Shown here piece after piece: positions 38,474 through 47,238 of a stretch of DNA of 64,000 nucleotides. Made by a program: the position numbers and the translations under genes. The notes under the pieces were generated by a model. The model was not told where the DNA came from. It worked only from the letters and a program-made list of their open reading frames with translations, and made no database searches. The stretch is taken from NCBI GenBank assembly GCA_965230715.1, contig CBDDLK010000001.1, positions 2,046,001 to 2,110,000 of the forward strand, given 5' to 3'. Source of the stretch: JAALLB01 sp965230715 (GTDB lineage: Bacteria > Pseudomonadota > Alphaproteobacteria > Rhizobiales > Rhizobiaceae). The stretch's first letter is position 1; each line of letters begins with the position of its first letter.

Positions 38474-39325
38474 ATGCCCATGTCCCAAATTTTTCTCAGT
38501 TTACCGTCGTTGTTTGCGCTTTTGGTAACAATCGCAATGTCTGGCAATGCGGTCGCCCAACAAGTCGACCGCCTTACGTTGCAGGCACGCTTAAGCCTTG
38601 ACAGCCCTGCCCTTACCAACGGGGTGAATTGGCGCATATTCCGGTTCAAGACCGAGACTGACAACTCGCTTGAGGAATTACGCCACGAAATCGGTGGTAC
38701 CCAAACCATCTCTTTGACAAAGGGGGAATATTTCGTTCATGCCGCTTACGGCCTTTCGGGCATGGTCAAGAAGATTGATTTTTCTGAAGACGACCAGCTT
38801 GAAACCTTCATCCTCAACGCCGGGGGAATCAAACTCAATGCCACGGCTTCGGAGAACATCGCTATATCACCCGATTTCCTGCGGTTTGATGTATATGAAA
38901 ACGAGGTGGCGGCCAGCGGCAATCGCAACCAGGTTGTGTCAGGCGTCAGGGCGGGTGAAATCGTGGCAATCCCCGAAGGGACCTATCACGTTGTTTCGCA
39001 CTATGGGAAACTGAACGCTTCGGCCAGAGCCGAATTGCGGGTGCGGCCCGGCGAGTTGACGGAAGCAAGTTTCCAGCATCGCGCCGCTTTGCTGACGTTT
39101 CGCCTTTCAAGAGAAACCGGCGGCGATGCGATTGCCGATACCGCCTGGACCATATTGGCTGAAAGCGGAGCGGTGGTTGCTGAAAGCAACTCGACATTTC
39201 CGAAAATGGTGCTTTCGGAAGGCAACTACACCGCCATTGCCCGTCATAGCGATGCATCCTACAGTACGGATTTCGTTGTCAATTCAGGGTTTGACAGGGA
39301 AATTGAAATCCTTTTACCCAATTGA
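38474..39325 (+). CDS. Secreted beta-rich repeat protein of unknown function
   Basis: A 283-residue protein whose residues 1-28 form a signal peptide (SLFALLVTIAMSGNAVAQ), with cleavage likely before QQVDRLTL. The mature part shows at least three similar units. Each has an alternation like W-R/T-I, then a glycine-containing turn, then Y-HVVS/FVHA/TAIA: TKGEYFVHAAYGLSG, PEGTYHVVSHYGKLN, SEGNYTAIARHSDAS. This suggests tandem Ig-like or carboxypeptidase-regulatory-like beta-sandwiches in the periplasm. I do not recognise the family. It ends 9 bases before the malyl-CoA lyase gene, so they may share a transcript. Confidence 0.8.
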   Translation: MPMSQIFLSLPSLFALLVTIAMSGNAVAQQVDRLTLQARLSLDSPALTNGVNWRIFRFKTETDNSLEELRHEIGGTQTISLTKGEYFVHAAYGLSGMVKKIDFSEDDQLETFILNAGGIKLNATASENIAISPDFLRFDVYENEVAASGNRNQVVSGVRAGEIVAIPEGTYHVVSHYGKLNASARAELRVRPGELTEASFQHRAALLTFRLSRETGGDAIADTAWTILAESGAVVAESNSTFPKMVLSEGNYTAIARHSDASYSTDFVVNSGFDREIEILLPN

Positions 39326-39334
39326 GTTGAACGA

Positions 39335-40312
39335 ATGAGCTTTACCAGCATACCCAACCGCCCTTTCAGGCTGAACCGAAGCGAACTGGCGGTTCCTGCC
39401 GTTCAGGAGCGGATGATTGCCAAGGCGGCTCAAAGCAGTGCTGACATAATATTTTTGGATCTTGAGGACGCGGTTGCACCTAACGACAAGGCAGATGCAC
39501 GCCGCAATGTCATTGACGCTGTTAACAGCATTGATTGGGGTTCAAAATCTGTTTCCTTCCGCATCAATGGCCTTGATACGCATTACATGTATCGCGACCT
39601 TGTCGATGTCGTTGAGGCCTGCGGAGACAAACTTGATCTTGTGATGGTTCCGAAAGTGGGAAAAGCAAGTGATTTGTATGCAGTGGACATGTTGCTGACG
39701 CAAATTGAAACCGCCATGGGGTTCAAGAATAAAATTGGCATCGAAGCGCTGATTGAAACGGCATTGGGAATGCAAAATATCGATGAAATCGCAAAAGCAA
39801 GTCCGCGACTTGAATCTCTGCATTTTGGTGCTGGAGACTATGCTGCATCAATTCACGCGCGCACGACCCATATCGGGGGCACAAATCCTGACTACGTTAT
39901 CATTGGCGACGCGGACGCGGAAAACAACCGTGCGACGTTTCTTGGCGATCACATGCATCATCCTCTTGCCAGCCTGGTGGTTGCAGCGCGTGCAAACGGG
40001 TTACGTCCGGTGGACAGCGCATTTGGGAATTTCAAGGACCCCGAAGGATACCAGGCTTCTGCGCGCCGGGCCGCAGCCCTTGGCTGCGAAGGAAAATGGG
40101 CAATCCACCCTTCCCAGATTGAACTTGCCAACACCATTATGGGGCCGGACGCGCAGGAAGTTGATCGCGCAAGGCGCATTCTGGTGGCGCTTGATGAAGC
40201 GGCGAAAGAAGGCAAAGGGGCCGTTACATTCGAAGGCCGCATGATCGACGCTGCAAATATTCGCCAGGCACAAATGCTGGTGAACAAGGCAGACAGGATC
40301 GCAAAGGGTTAG
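39335..40312 (+). CDS. mcl1: L-malyl-CoA/beta-methylmalyl-CoA lyase
   Basis: The 325-residue CitE/HpcH-type TIM-barrel lyase has RSELAVPA near the start, the metal-ligand motifs IIFLDLEDAVAPNDKADAR and IGIEALIETALGM, and the CoA-related C-terminal GKWAIHPSQIELANTI. It closely resembles methylotroph MclA and photosynthetic-bacterium Mcl1. These cleave malyl-CoA to acetyl-CoA plus glyoxylate in the serine cycle, or act on methylmalyl-CoA in the ethylmalonyl-CoA pathway. No other gene of either pathway is in the window. It is convergent with cyaC, and the two coding regions overlap by 4 bases. Confidence 0.88.
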   Translation: MSFTSIPNRPFRLNRSELAVPAVQERMIAKAAQSSADIIFLDLEDAVAPNDKADARRNVIDAVNSIDWGSKSVSFRINGLDTHYMYRDLVDVVEACGDKLDLVMVPKVGKASDLYAVDMLLTQIETAMGFKNKIGIEALIETALGMQNIDEIAKASPRLESLHFGAGDYAASIHARTTHIGGTNPDYVIIGDADAENNRATFLGDHMHHPLASLVVAARANGLRPVDSAFGNFKDPEGYQASARRAAALGCEGKWAIHPSQIELANTIMGPDAQEVDRARRILVALDEAAKEGKGAVTFEGRMIDAANIRQAQMLVNKADRIAKG

Positions 40313-41997
40313 GCTGTTTCCGGTTCGGTCTGCCGCAAATCCAAACCGCTCTTGATGGTGTAAATTTCCAGCGGCTCGACCCTGCCACGGATTGCGGTCT
40401 GGTGGGTTTCAAATCGCGAGAAGTCAAGTGTCGCGTGCTTGGCCACATCATGAGAAACGATAAGCTGTACGCCATGATCCTTTGTCAAACCCTCTATGCG
40501 GCTGGCAGTGTTGACGGCGTCTCCGATGGCTGTAAGGCCCGTCGCGCGGCCATAACCCATGTTGCCGACAATCGCGGTGCCAAAATGGATGCCGATCCCA
40601 ATGCGGATTTCTTCACCAACGTCATTAACCAACATCTTGTTAAGCTGTTCCAACCTCTCAGACATGGCAGCTGCCGCCGCCAATGCGGACTCGCAAGCAA
40701 CTTTGGGCGATGCATCAATGCCAAACAACGCCATGACACCATCGCCGATAAACTTGTCCAAATGGCCACCCGCGCCTTCAATAGCCTGCCCCATTGCCGC
40801 GAAGTACCGGTTCAACATGAAGGCTGTATCGTAGGGCAATTGTCCCTCTGACAGCTTGGTAAAGGAACGGATGTCGGCAAACAGAATCGCGATTTCCTGT
40901 TCCTCACCATTGTCGTGGCGCGTGTCACCCGTTGGACGGGAGCCGGCGGTTTTGGGATCCAGCAACGCGGTCACAGACAATGGGCCATTCGGAACCGTTT
41001 GACAGGCAAGACGAACATTTGAACCGGCTTTCAAACGGCTTAATACCTTTGTTTCTGTACCATTTGGCTCGGCCAAACCGTCGGCGCCTCGGCTGACCAG
41101 AACCCTACACGTCGAACAGCGCCCACGTCCGCCACACACTGACGCGTGTTGGATACCCGCCTCGCGGAGCGTATCCAACAGCGTTGCACCACGCAGGGGT
41201 TTCAGGTTACGGGCGATATCGGAATGCAGGGTGGTGTAAGAAATGCTGTTCTTGCCTGAAATGCGCGACAGCAGTTTTCTTGCCAGGTAGACAAGGACAA
41301 CCAGAATGATGAATCCTAACACCCCGTAACGGACCGTTTGCTCACCAGCGAGTACGAAATCCTGGAAAGGCTGTCCCGCCTCAGCCACTTTCTTGGTAAC
41401 CCCGGCCACCCATTTTTCGTTTCGTGCGAGACGGGTTACACGAAAACCATTGGTGACGACCCCGGCAAAGGCCAGTGTCGGGATCAGAACCGCCAGCCCA
41501 AGCAGGTAAAGCTTTATGGCATTGTAGGTTTGGTTGTATTTCAACCAGTTATGCCATCCAATACAGGCGTGTATCCAAACCACAAAAATTGCCGACGTGG
41601 TGAGGACCCCATATACCGGTGCCGCCACCCAGTGCACGTACAGCTGGAACTTGTACCCCTCTTCCAGACCAAAGACTTCATAGCCACCGCGCGTGGATAT
41701 GACATGAGCTGCCAGAATGAGCGGAATCAGCAGGCCGGTTACAATCTGAACCCAGTCGGTTCGTGACAGCTTGAAACTGCGCTTCAACAACAACCCGTAA
41801 CCTGTCAAAACGACATGCAAAAAGGTTGCTGCGACAATAAGGATGCTTCCGACCGGGGTTCGCCAATAAACGACCGTATGGAAAAGGCCGCCGTTCATTG
41901 TGCCGAGCGACACCAGTCCCAAAATGTGTGTGTAGAAATGAGAAAGGACAAACAAAAAAAGCACAAGACCGCTTATCAGTCGCAATCTTGATACCAT
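40309..41997 (-). CDS. cyaC: Redox-responsive membrane adenylate cyclase, CyaC type
   Basis: A 562-residue protein in three parts. Residues 1-245 contain about six membrane helices with histidines 20, 24, 61, 98, 122, 143 and 149, as expected for a diheme-b anchor like that of succinate dehydrogenase. Residues 250-345 are a 2Fe-2S ferredoxin domain with Cys288, 294, 297 and 332. Residues 365-550 are a class III cyclase with Asp375 and Asp419 (metal), Lys415, Asp493, Asn496 and Arg500. This matches CyaC of Sinorhizobium meliloti, a quinone-responsive diheme adenylate cyclase with a binuclear FeS cluster. It starts one base after the thrS stop, implying cotranscription. Confidence 0.92.
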   Translation of the reverse strand: MVSRLRLISGLVLFLFVLSHFYTHILGLVSLGTMNGGLFHTVVYWRTPVGSILIVAATFLHVVLTGYGLLLKRSFKLSRTDWVQIVTGLLIPLILAAHVISTRGGYEVFGLEEGYKFQLYVHWVAAPVYGVLTTSAIFVVWIHACIGWHNWLKYNQTYNAIKLYLLGLAVLIPTLAFAGVVTNGFRVTRLARNEKWVAGVTKKVAEAGQPFQDFVLAGEQTVRYGVLGFIILVVLVYLARKLLSRISGKNSISYTTLHSDIARNLKPLRGATLLDTLREAGIQHASVCGGRGRCSTCRVLVSRGADGLAEPNGTETKVLSRLKAGSNVRLACQTVPNGPLSVTALLDPKTAGSRPTGDTRHDNGEEQEIAILFADIRSFTKLSEGQLPYDTAFMLNRYFAAMGQAIEGAGGHLDKFIGDGVMALFGIDASPKVACESALAAAAAMSERLEQLNKMLVNDVGEEIRIGIGIHFGTAIVGNMGYGRATGLTAIGDAVNTASRIEGLTKDHGVQLIVSHDVAKHATLDFSRFETHQTAIRGRVEPLEIYTIKSGLDLRQTEPETA

Positions 41998-41998
41998 G

Positions 41999-43987
41999 TC
42001 ATCCCTCCTGTTTCCGCTTCACATCCGGCGGTGTCGCTTCATCAACAAGCGAGGCAATTGCTTCGTCAAGGAGCATCGACGTCTGGTCTTTCGAACCAAG
42101 CCGGCGAATGTTCACGCTGCCTTCTTGCGCCTCACGCATTCCGCACACCATTATTACCGGAACTTTGGCAAGAGAATGTTCACGCACCTTGTAGTTGATT
42201 TTCTCGTTGCGAACATCTGCGCGGGCCCGAAGCCCCGCTATCCGGAGTTCCTCGGCTACCTGTTCTGCATAGGAATCAGCCTCTGACGTAATCGTGGTAA
42301 CCACGACTTGCTGGGGAGCAAACCACAAGGGGAAATGGCCTGCGAAGCTTTCGATCAAAATACCGAGAAACCTTTCCAGCGAACCACACACGGCCCGGTG
42401 GATCATGACCGGCTGCTTCTTCTCACCATCTTGCCCGATATAGAAAGCGCCAAAACGTTCCGGCAGGTTAAAGTCGACCTGCGTGGTTCCCAGTTGCCAG
42501 TCACGCCCGATGGCATCACGCAGTGTGTATTCGAACTTCGGACCATAAAACGTACCCTCGCCTTCATGAATGCCGACAGAAATGCGTGGGTCTTCTGCCG
42601 CCATCTTGTCCAACGCCCGGCGCAAGATTTCTTCAGCATGATCCCAGGCAGCGTCAGTTCCGACACGCTTTTCGGGTCGCGTCGCAAGTTTTACCTCGAC
42701 TTTGTCGAAGCCAAAATCTTCATATACAGACATCATGAGATCGTTGATTTTGAGGATCTCGCTTTCAAGCTGCTCCTCGGTACAAAAAACATGCGCGTCA
42801 TCTTGCGTGAACGCGCGAACCCGCAAAAGCCCGTGCAAAGCCCCGGACGGCTCGTAGCGGTGCACCAAACCGAATTCGGCAAACCGCATCGGAAGATCGC
42901 GGTAGCTTTTTAACCCGTGCTTGAAGATTTCAACATGACCCGGGCAGTTCATCGGCTTAAGCGCATAGACCCGACGATCAAGTTCGCTGTTTTCGGCGTC
43001 AACCATCGCATCGGCAGTCTGCACGCCAAACATGTTTTCCTTGTACCAGCCCCAATGACCGGAAGTCTCCCACAAAGACTTGTCGAGGATCATGGGTGTA
43101 TTGATTTCCTCATAGCCGTCTATGCCAATGCGTCGCCGCATGTAATCGGTCAGATTCTGAAAGAGTTTCCAGCCCTTTGGATGCCAGAAAACGGTGCCCG
43201 GTCCTTCTTCCTGGAAGTGAAAAAGGTCCATCTCGCGGCCAAGCTTGCGGTGGTCGCGTTTTTCAGCCTCTTCGCGCATGAACAAATATTGCTTGAGCTG
43301 CTTTTCATCGGCAAAGGCGGTTCCGTAGATGCGCGTCAGCATGGCATTCGATGCATCGCCACGCCAATAGGCGCCCGCAACACTCATCAGTTTGAAGGCA
43401 CCCCCAATGTCGCCAGTCGAGCGCATATGCGGCCCACGGCAAAGGTCAAGCCATTCGCCCTGTCTGTAAACCTTCAGGCTCTCCCCTTCGGGGATCGCAT
43501 CAACCAGTTCCACCTTGTAGCTTTCGCCCTGGTCTGTGAAATACTGTTTGGCTTTGTCCCGCGACCATTCCTCTTTGGTAAACTTGTCATTCCGGGCGAT
43601 GATTTCGCGCATCTTCTTTTCAATGACAGGCAGGTCGTCGGGTGTGAAAGGCTCGTTTCGGGCAAAATCGTAATAGAAACCATTCTCGATGACAGGGCCG
43701 ATGGTGACCTGTGTTCCCGGCCACAACTCTTGCACCGCTTCGGCAAGCACATGAGCGCAGTCGTGGCGGATCAGTTCCAGAGCGCGTTCATCCGTGCGCG
43801 TTACCAGTTCGATCGCACCATCGGCTTCAATCGGGTCGGTCAGATCGCGCAATTCACCATCAAGCGCATAGGCGACAGATTTTTTTGCAAGGGATTTGGC
43901 AATGGAGTCTGCTACGTCAAACCCCGTAACGCCCGCCTCGAACTCGCGGGAATTGCCATCAGGAAATGTAAGGGAAATGTTTGCCAT
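41999..43987 (-). CDS. thrS: Threonyl-tRNA synthetase
   Basis: The 662-residue class II synthetase has an N-terminal TGS domain (MANISLTFPDGNSREFEAG), the editing domain with HDCAHVLAEAVQ, the catalytic core with the zinc cysteine in PMNCPGHVEIF, and the C-terminal anticodon-binding domain. It charges tRNA-Thr and edits Ser-tRNA. The length is normal. It is followed by cyaC with a one-base gap. No T-box or other leader motif is evident upstream. Confidence 0.98.
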   Translation of the reverse strand: MANISLTFPDGNSREFEAGVTGFDVADSIAKSLAKKSVAYALDGELRDLTDPIEADGAIELVTRTDERALELIRHDCAHVLAEAVQELWPGTQVTIGPVIENGFYYDFARNEPFTPDDLPVIEKKMREIIARNDKFTKEEWSRDKAKQYFTDQGESYKVELVDAIPEGESLKVYRQGEWLDLCRGPHMRSTGDIGGAFKLMSVAGAYWRGDASNAMLTRIYGTAFADEKQLKQYLFMREEAEKRDHRKLGREMDLFHFQEEGPGTVFWHPKGWKLFQNLTDYMRRRIGIDGYEEINTPMILDKSLWETSGHWGWYKENMFGVQTADAMVDAENSELDRRVYALKPMNCPGHVEIFKHGLKSYRDLPMRFAEFGLVHRYEPSGALHGLLRVRAFTQDDAHVFCTEEQLESEILKINDLMMSVYEDFGFDKVEVKLATRPEKRVGTDAAWDHAEEILRRALDKMAAEDPRISVGIHEGEGTFYGPKFEYTLRDAIGRDWQLGTTQVDFNLPERFGAFYIGQDGEKKQPVMIHRAVCGSLERFLGILIESFAGHFPLWFAPQQVVVTTITSEADSYAEQVAEELRIAGLRARADVRNEKINYKVREHSLAKVPVIMVCGMREAQEGSVNIRRLGSKDQTSMLLDEAIASLVDEATPPDVKRKQEG

Positions 43988-44106
43988 CTTGGGCCAGTCC
44001 TTTCTCCAGTCCCGCCAACGAATGCGGGTGGTTGAGCATTATGTACGATGGGTGATTTAGGTGATTTGGGTCAAATGAGCAAGCAGGTTTGGCAAAAGGC
44101 TGGCTT

Positions 44107-45111
44107 TCACGGAAATTTTGCGCAGATTTTCCCTACTTCGGTGCCGTTTGCATTCCTGACGGTCGGGTTTGATACAGCCGCCAAACCTTTTGCTTCGCTT
44201 TCCGACAAATCAAGGAAACGTTCGATGATACCGGCAATAGCCACTTCCGCGGCGCGGATATTGCCGTCACGCACTTTCAGAACAATGCCATAGCCCAACT
44301 CCGGCAATGCGCAGGTGTAAACCCCCTCTGCGCCGAACTTGACAAAGGCACGGTTTTGCAACGCATTCATGATCCGGGTGCATCCGCCGGTTGGTCCTGC
44401 AACCATTTCGGGATGGTCCATGCAAGCATCACGCAATCGCACCATCGCCTTGGAGCGGATGGGGGACAAATCTTCTCCCACACCAAAACGGGCATAGGCG
44501 CTAGCCAGATTTTTCATGCTTACCCGATAGGTGGGGATGGAACAGCCATCAATGCCACAATTATCCGAAGTGTGGCTGGAGCCTGTCGTTGCTTCCATGG
44601 TCCGGGCAATTTCTCGTTGCAACGGGTGGTCAATGCCCACATAGCCTGCCGGAACCATTCCCAGATGCTTGGCGGTTGCCAAAAACCCGGCATGTTTGCC
44701 CGAACATGTATTGTGTATGGCGCCGGGTTCGACGTTGTTTTTTACAAGAATGGCCTGATCCTTCGGCTGGTTTGGCAACATCGGTCCGCATTCCAGACAG
44801 GTCGGGTCCATGCAAGCCTTTGACAGCATCGTGCCGACTTCCTCGACATGAGCCGCGGTGGCATGGTGAGACGCACAAGCCAATGCCAGATGCTTTGCTT
44901 CAAACTCGAAGGCGTCGGCAGCCCCACTTTCGATCAACAACAGGGCCTGCAAGGCTTTTACAGAGGAACGCGGAAATATCTCACGCTCGCCTATTCCCCA
45001 GCACTCGACAGCCGAACCATCGGCATCCACCACAATTGCATCAACAATGTGTGTGCTTTCGACAAATGCTCCCCTGGATACGGCGACCTCAAGTGGCCTA
45101 TTGCTTTTCAT
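44107..45111 (-). CDS. ansA: Rhizobial-type L-asparaginase (AnsA family)
   Basis: A 334-residue enzyme of the zinc-containing, beta-lactamase-like asparaginase class known from Rhizobium etli, unrelated to the E. coli type. The catalytic S-x-x-K is Ser49-Lys52 in FPRSSVKALQ. The metal ligands correspond to Cys136, Lys139 and Cys190 in NTCSGKHAG and NCGIDGCSIP, exactly one residue offset from the R. etli numbering. It hydrolyses asparagine to aspartate and ammonia, probably in the cytoplasm since no signal peptide is seen. It is divergent from the EamA transporter. Confidence 0.92.
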   Translation of the reverse strand: MKSNRPLEVAVSRGAFVESTHIVDAIVVDADGSAVECWGIGEREIFPRSSVKALQALLLIESGAADAFEFEAKHLALACASHHATAAHVEEVGTMLSKACMDPTCLECGPMLPNQPKDQAILVKNNVEPGAIHNTCSGKHAGFLATAKHLGMVPAGYVGIDHPLQREIARTMEATTGSSHTSDNCGIDGCSIPTYRVSMKNLASAYARFGVGEDLSPIRSKAMVRLRDACMDHPEMVAGPTGGCTRIMNALQNRAFVKFGAEGVYTCALPELGYGIVLKVRDGNIRAAEVAIAGIIERFLDLSESEAKGLAAVSNPTVRNANGTEVGKICAKFP

Positions 45112-45290
45112 GGTACAACTTACTGCTTCGCTTCAGTTTGGGTGGCCGGTTTCCACACTTCAGCCGCTGTTCAGCTATCGATTGCATCGCTTTTGGGGTT
45201 GGGTCAAGCGCGAACATGATTTGTATTTTTCGTTGCAAAACCGGTTGCCGGATTCTACCGTTGCTTTCCCATTTTTCACAAAGTCCCGCA

Positions 45291-46178
45291 ATGAAACCCG
45301 CTCATATCCTGATTGCCATTCTGGTTGCCGCCTCTTGGGGCTTCAATTTTGTTGTGATCAAGGTTGGAATCGACTCATTTTCACCGCTGCTCTTTTCTGC
45401 ATTGCGTTTCACACTGGCCGCAATACCACTGGTGTTTTTCATGCCGCGCCCAAAGGTGAGCTGGCGAATAATCGTTGCCATTGGTATGGTGTTGGGCGTC
45501 ATCAAGTTCAGCTTGCTGTTTATCGGCATGGATGTGGGCCTGTCTGCAGGCCTGGCGTCGCTGGTCTTGCAGGTCCAAGCCTTCTTCACCGTTATTCTCG
45601 CCGCGCTGATACTGGGTGAACGCCCCCGCCCGATGCAAATTGCCGGAATGATTGTCGCCTTTTGTGGCGTCGCGCTGGTTTCCACGACGGTCGATGCAAG
45701 TGTGACGTACTTGGGCCTGTCTCTTGTCCTGCTTGCCGCATTGGCGTGGGCATTTTCCAACTTGCTGATGAAACAGGCCGGACAGGTGAACATGGTGCAT
45801 TTGATGGTCTGGGTGAGCCTTGTTCCACCAATCCCGTTGCTTGTTTTATCTCTCATTTTTGAAGGACCGGAAAGCGCCTTGATTGCCTTTAACCAGATGG
45901 ACTGGAAAGGCGTTGGTGCGGTTGTTTATATTGCCTTGATTGTCACTGTCGTTGGTTTTGCAATCTGGGGATGGTTGATTGCCCAATATGGCGCAGGCTC
46001 AGTAGCACCATTTTCGTTGCTGGTCCCGATTTTTGGAATGGGCTTTTCGGCGTTGTTCCTGGGAGAGCAATTCGGGATGATACGGCTCATCGCCGCTGCA
46101 CTTGTGATTCTTGGGCTTGTGCTTACGGTGGTCAAGCTTCCGAAAAAAATGCAAACACCTGTCAAATCGCAAGCCTGA
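45291..46178 (+). CDS. EamA/DMT-family transporter
   Basis: The 295-residue membrane protein starts MKPAHILIAILVAASWGFNF. The frame is open for 700 bases upstream, but only as antisense to ansA. Ten hydrophobic helices in two EamA repeats are visible, with LGERPRPMQIAGM and LGEQFGMIRLIAAALVILG at the end of each repeat. The sequence resembles the O-acetylserine/cysteine-exporter EamA branch, although the substrate is not established. It ends one base before the convergent yidD stop. Confidence 0.9.
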   Translation: MKPAHILIAILVAASWGFNFVVIKVGIDSFSPLLFSALRFTLAAIPLVFFMPRPKVSWRIIVAIGMVLGVIKFSLLFIGMDVGLSAGLASLVLQVQAFFTVILAALILGERPRPMQIAGMIVAFCGVALVSTTVDASVTYLGLSLVLLAALAWAFSNLLMKQAGQVNMVHLMVWVSLVPPIPLLVLSLIFEGPESALIAFNQMDWKGVGAVVYIALIVTVVGFAIWGWLIAQYGAGSVAPFSLLVPIFGMGFSALFLGEQFGMIRLIAAALVILGLVLTVVKLPKKMQTPVKSQA

Positions 46179-46179
46179 C

Positions 46180-46482
46180 TTACCTCGCTTCGTTTTCGTC
46201 ACAACATGCTTTGGACCCCGGAACCGGGTCATATCCGCTCGTACCCCACGGATTACATTTGGCAACCCTTTTTGCAGTCAACCATCCGCCTTTCAGCAGT
46301 CCGTATCTTGCAATCGCTTCGTAACCATATTCGGAACAGGTAGGTTGATGGCGACAGCTGTTGCCAATGAAACCCGAAAGCGTCAGCTGATACAGTCTGA
46401 TCAACCCCACACCAAGCACCCTGCCCGGTGTCTTTTTCCATTCTCCCTGCCAATTTCGTGAATGGGCAAACGACCTGCTCAT
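46180..46482 (-). CDS. yidD: Membrane protein insertion efficiency factor YidD
   Basis: A 100-residue protein with the YidD signature: LIRLYQLTLSGFIGNSCRHQ, PTCSEYGYEAIARYG and GGWLTAKRVAKCNPWG, including the conserved cysteines. YidD binds the inner membrane through an amphipathic helix and aids YidC-dependent insertion. Its ATG overlaps the stop of the IscU-like gene (ATGA). It does not lie in the usual rpmH-rnpA-yidD-yidC cluster, as is common in rhizobia. Confidence 0.93.
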   Translation of the reverse strand: MSRSFAHSRNWQGEWKKTPGRVLGVGLIRLYQLTLSGFIGNSCRHQPTCSEYGYEAIARYGLLKGGWLTAKRVAKCNPWGTSGYDPVPGSKACCDENEAR

Positions 46483-46928
46483 TGCGCAGCAGCCGCGCTG
46501 GAAGCGCTTTCAATCTGGTCAAGGCAATCCACTACGGCATCAAAAGTCAGCAGCGTAGATGCATGACGAGCGGGGTAATCGCGAACCGGCTCCAGAAACC
46601 TGAATTCCCCGAACTTGCCATCCGGTGGGGGGCCGTTTTCTTTGAGCATGGCATAGGCTTTTTGCCTGAGGGTGCGCAATTCCCCGGAACTGCAGCCAAC
46701 AATTACCCGTGCCATGATTGATGACGAAGCCTGTCCCAACGCGCAGGCTTTGACCTTGTGTGAAAAATCCTGAACAACATCGCCATCCATTTTCAGGAAC
46801 ACCTCTACTGTGGAACCGCAGAGTTTTGAGTGCGCTTTGGAGGTTGCATCATAGTCTTCCAGAACACCGATACGCTCAATGTTTCCGGCATATTCAATGA
46901 TTTTCGAGTTGTAGACATTGTCAAGCAT
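46479..46928 (-). CDS. IscU/NifU-like iron-sulfur cluster scaffold protein
   Basis: A 149-residue protein starting MLDNVYNSKIIEYAGNIERI. It has the cysteines expected of an IscU-like fold in SKLCGSTVEVF, VKACALGQASSSIMARVIVG and a third in GCSSGEL. In IscU/SufU proteins three such cysteines hold the nascent cluster. The second half is longer than standard IscU and contains an FRFLEPVRDYPARHAS segment with conserved-looking Asp/His. Relatives occur next to folE and yidD in rhizobia. A direct role in cluster assembly is inferred from fold only. Confidence 0.8.
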   Translation of the reverse strand: MLDNVYNSKIIEYAGNIERIGVLEDYDATSKAHSKLCGSTVEVFLKMDGDVVQDFSHKVKACALGQASSSIMARVIVGCSSGELRTLRQKAYAMLKENGPPPDGKFGEFRFLEPVRDYPARHASTLLTFDAVVDCLDQIESASSAAAAQ

Positions 46929-46983
46929 GACACGATTTCCAAGACAATTTTGGTCAGCCACAGTAGGCTCTTGCAACCCGACC

Positions 46984-47012
46984 TATATAGTTCAGTGTTC
47001 ACATTTCGTCGA
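46984..47012 (-). promoter_or_regulatory. Candidate promoter of iscU-like gene and yidD
   Basis: On the minus strand TCGACG (47007-47012) and TATATA (46984-46989) are 17 bases apart, and the leader to the start codon is about 50 bases. The 310-base gap to folE (46929-47238) is divergent. No equally clear promoter for folE was found, and I see no other feature in it. Confidence 0.5.
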
Positions 47013-47238
47013 CACGCTTGTGATGAAATTGATCAAAGAAACTATTGCCTAAACCAAAAATCGGATTATATCGGATATGTCAGGTCACCGTGCCGGATTG
47101 GCGAAAAAGCCATGAAAGCCCCGGAACCCGGCCAAAGCCTATACACATGCTCCAGGGTGCAGCATTGGTAACAACGGCGGCGACTGGTCCCGAAAAGACT
47201 ATTGGCGCAGAGTTGAATCGATGCCCACGGAGATAAGT

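Noticed and set aside
42917..44035. 372-residue plus-strand open frame opposite thrS
   Set aside because: It lies almost entirely antisense to the N-terminal part of thrS, whose protein is unmistakable; no domain is recognisable in the antisense product.
44589..45290. N-terminal extension of the EamA transporter
   Set aside because: The frame is open for 234 codons upstream of the chosen ATG, but this part is antisense to ansA and not hydrophobic.
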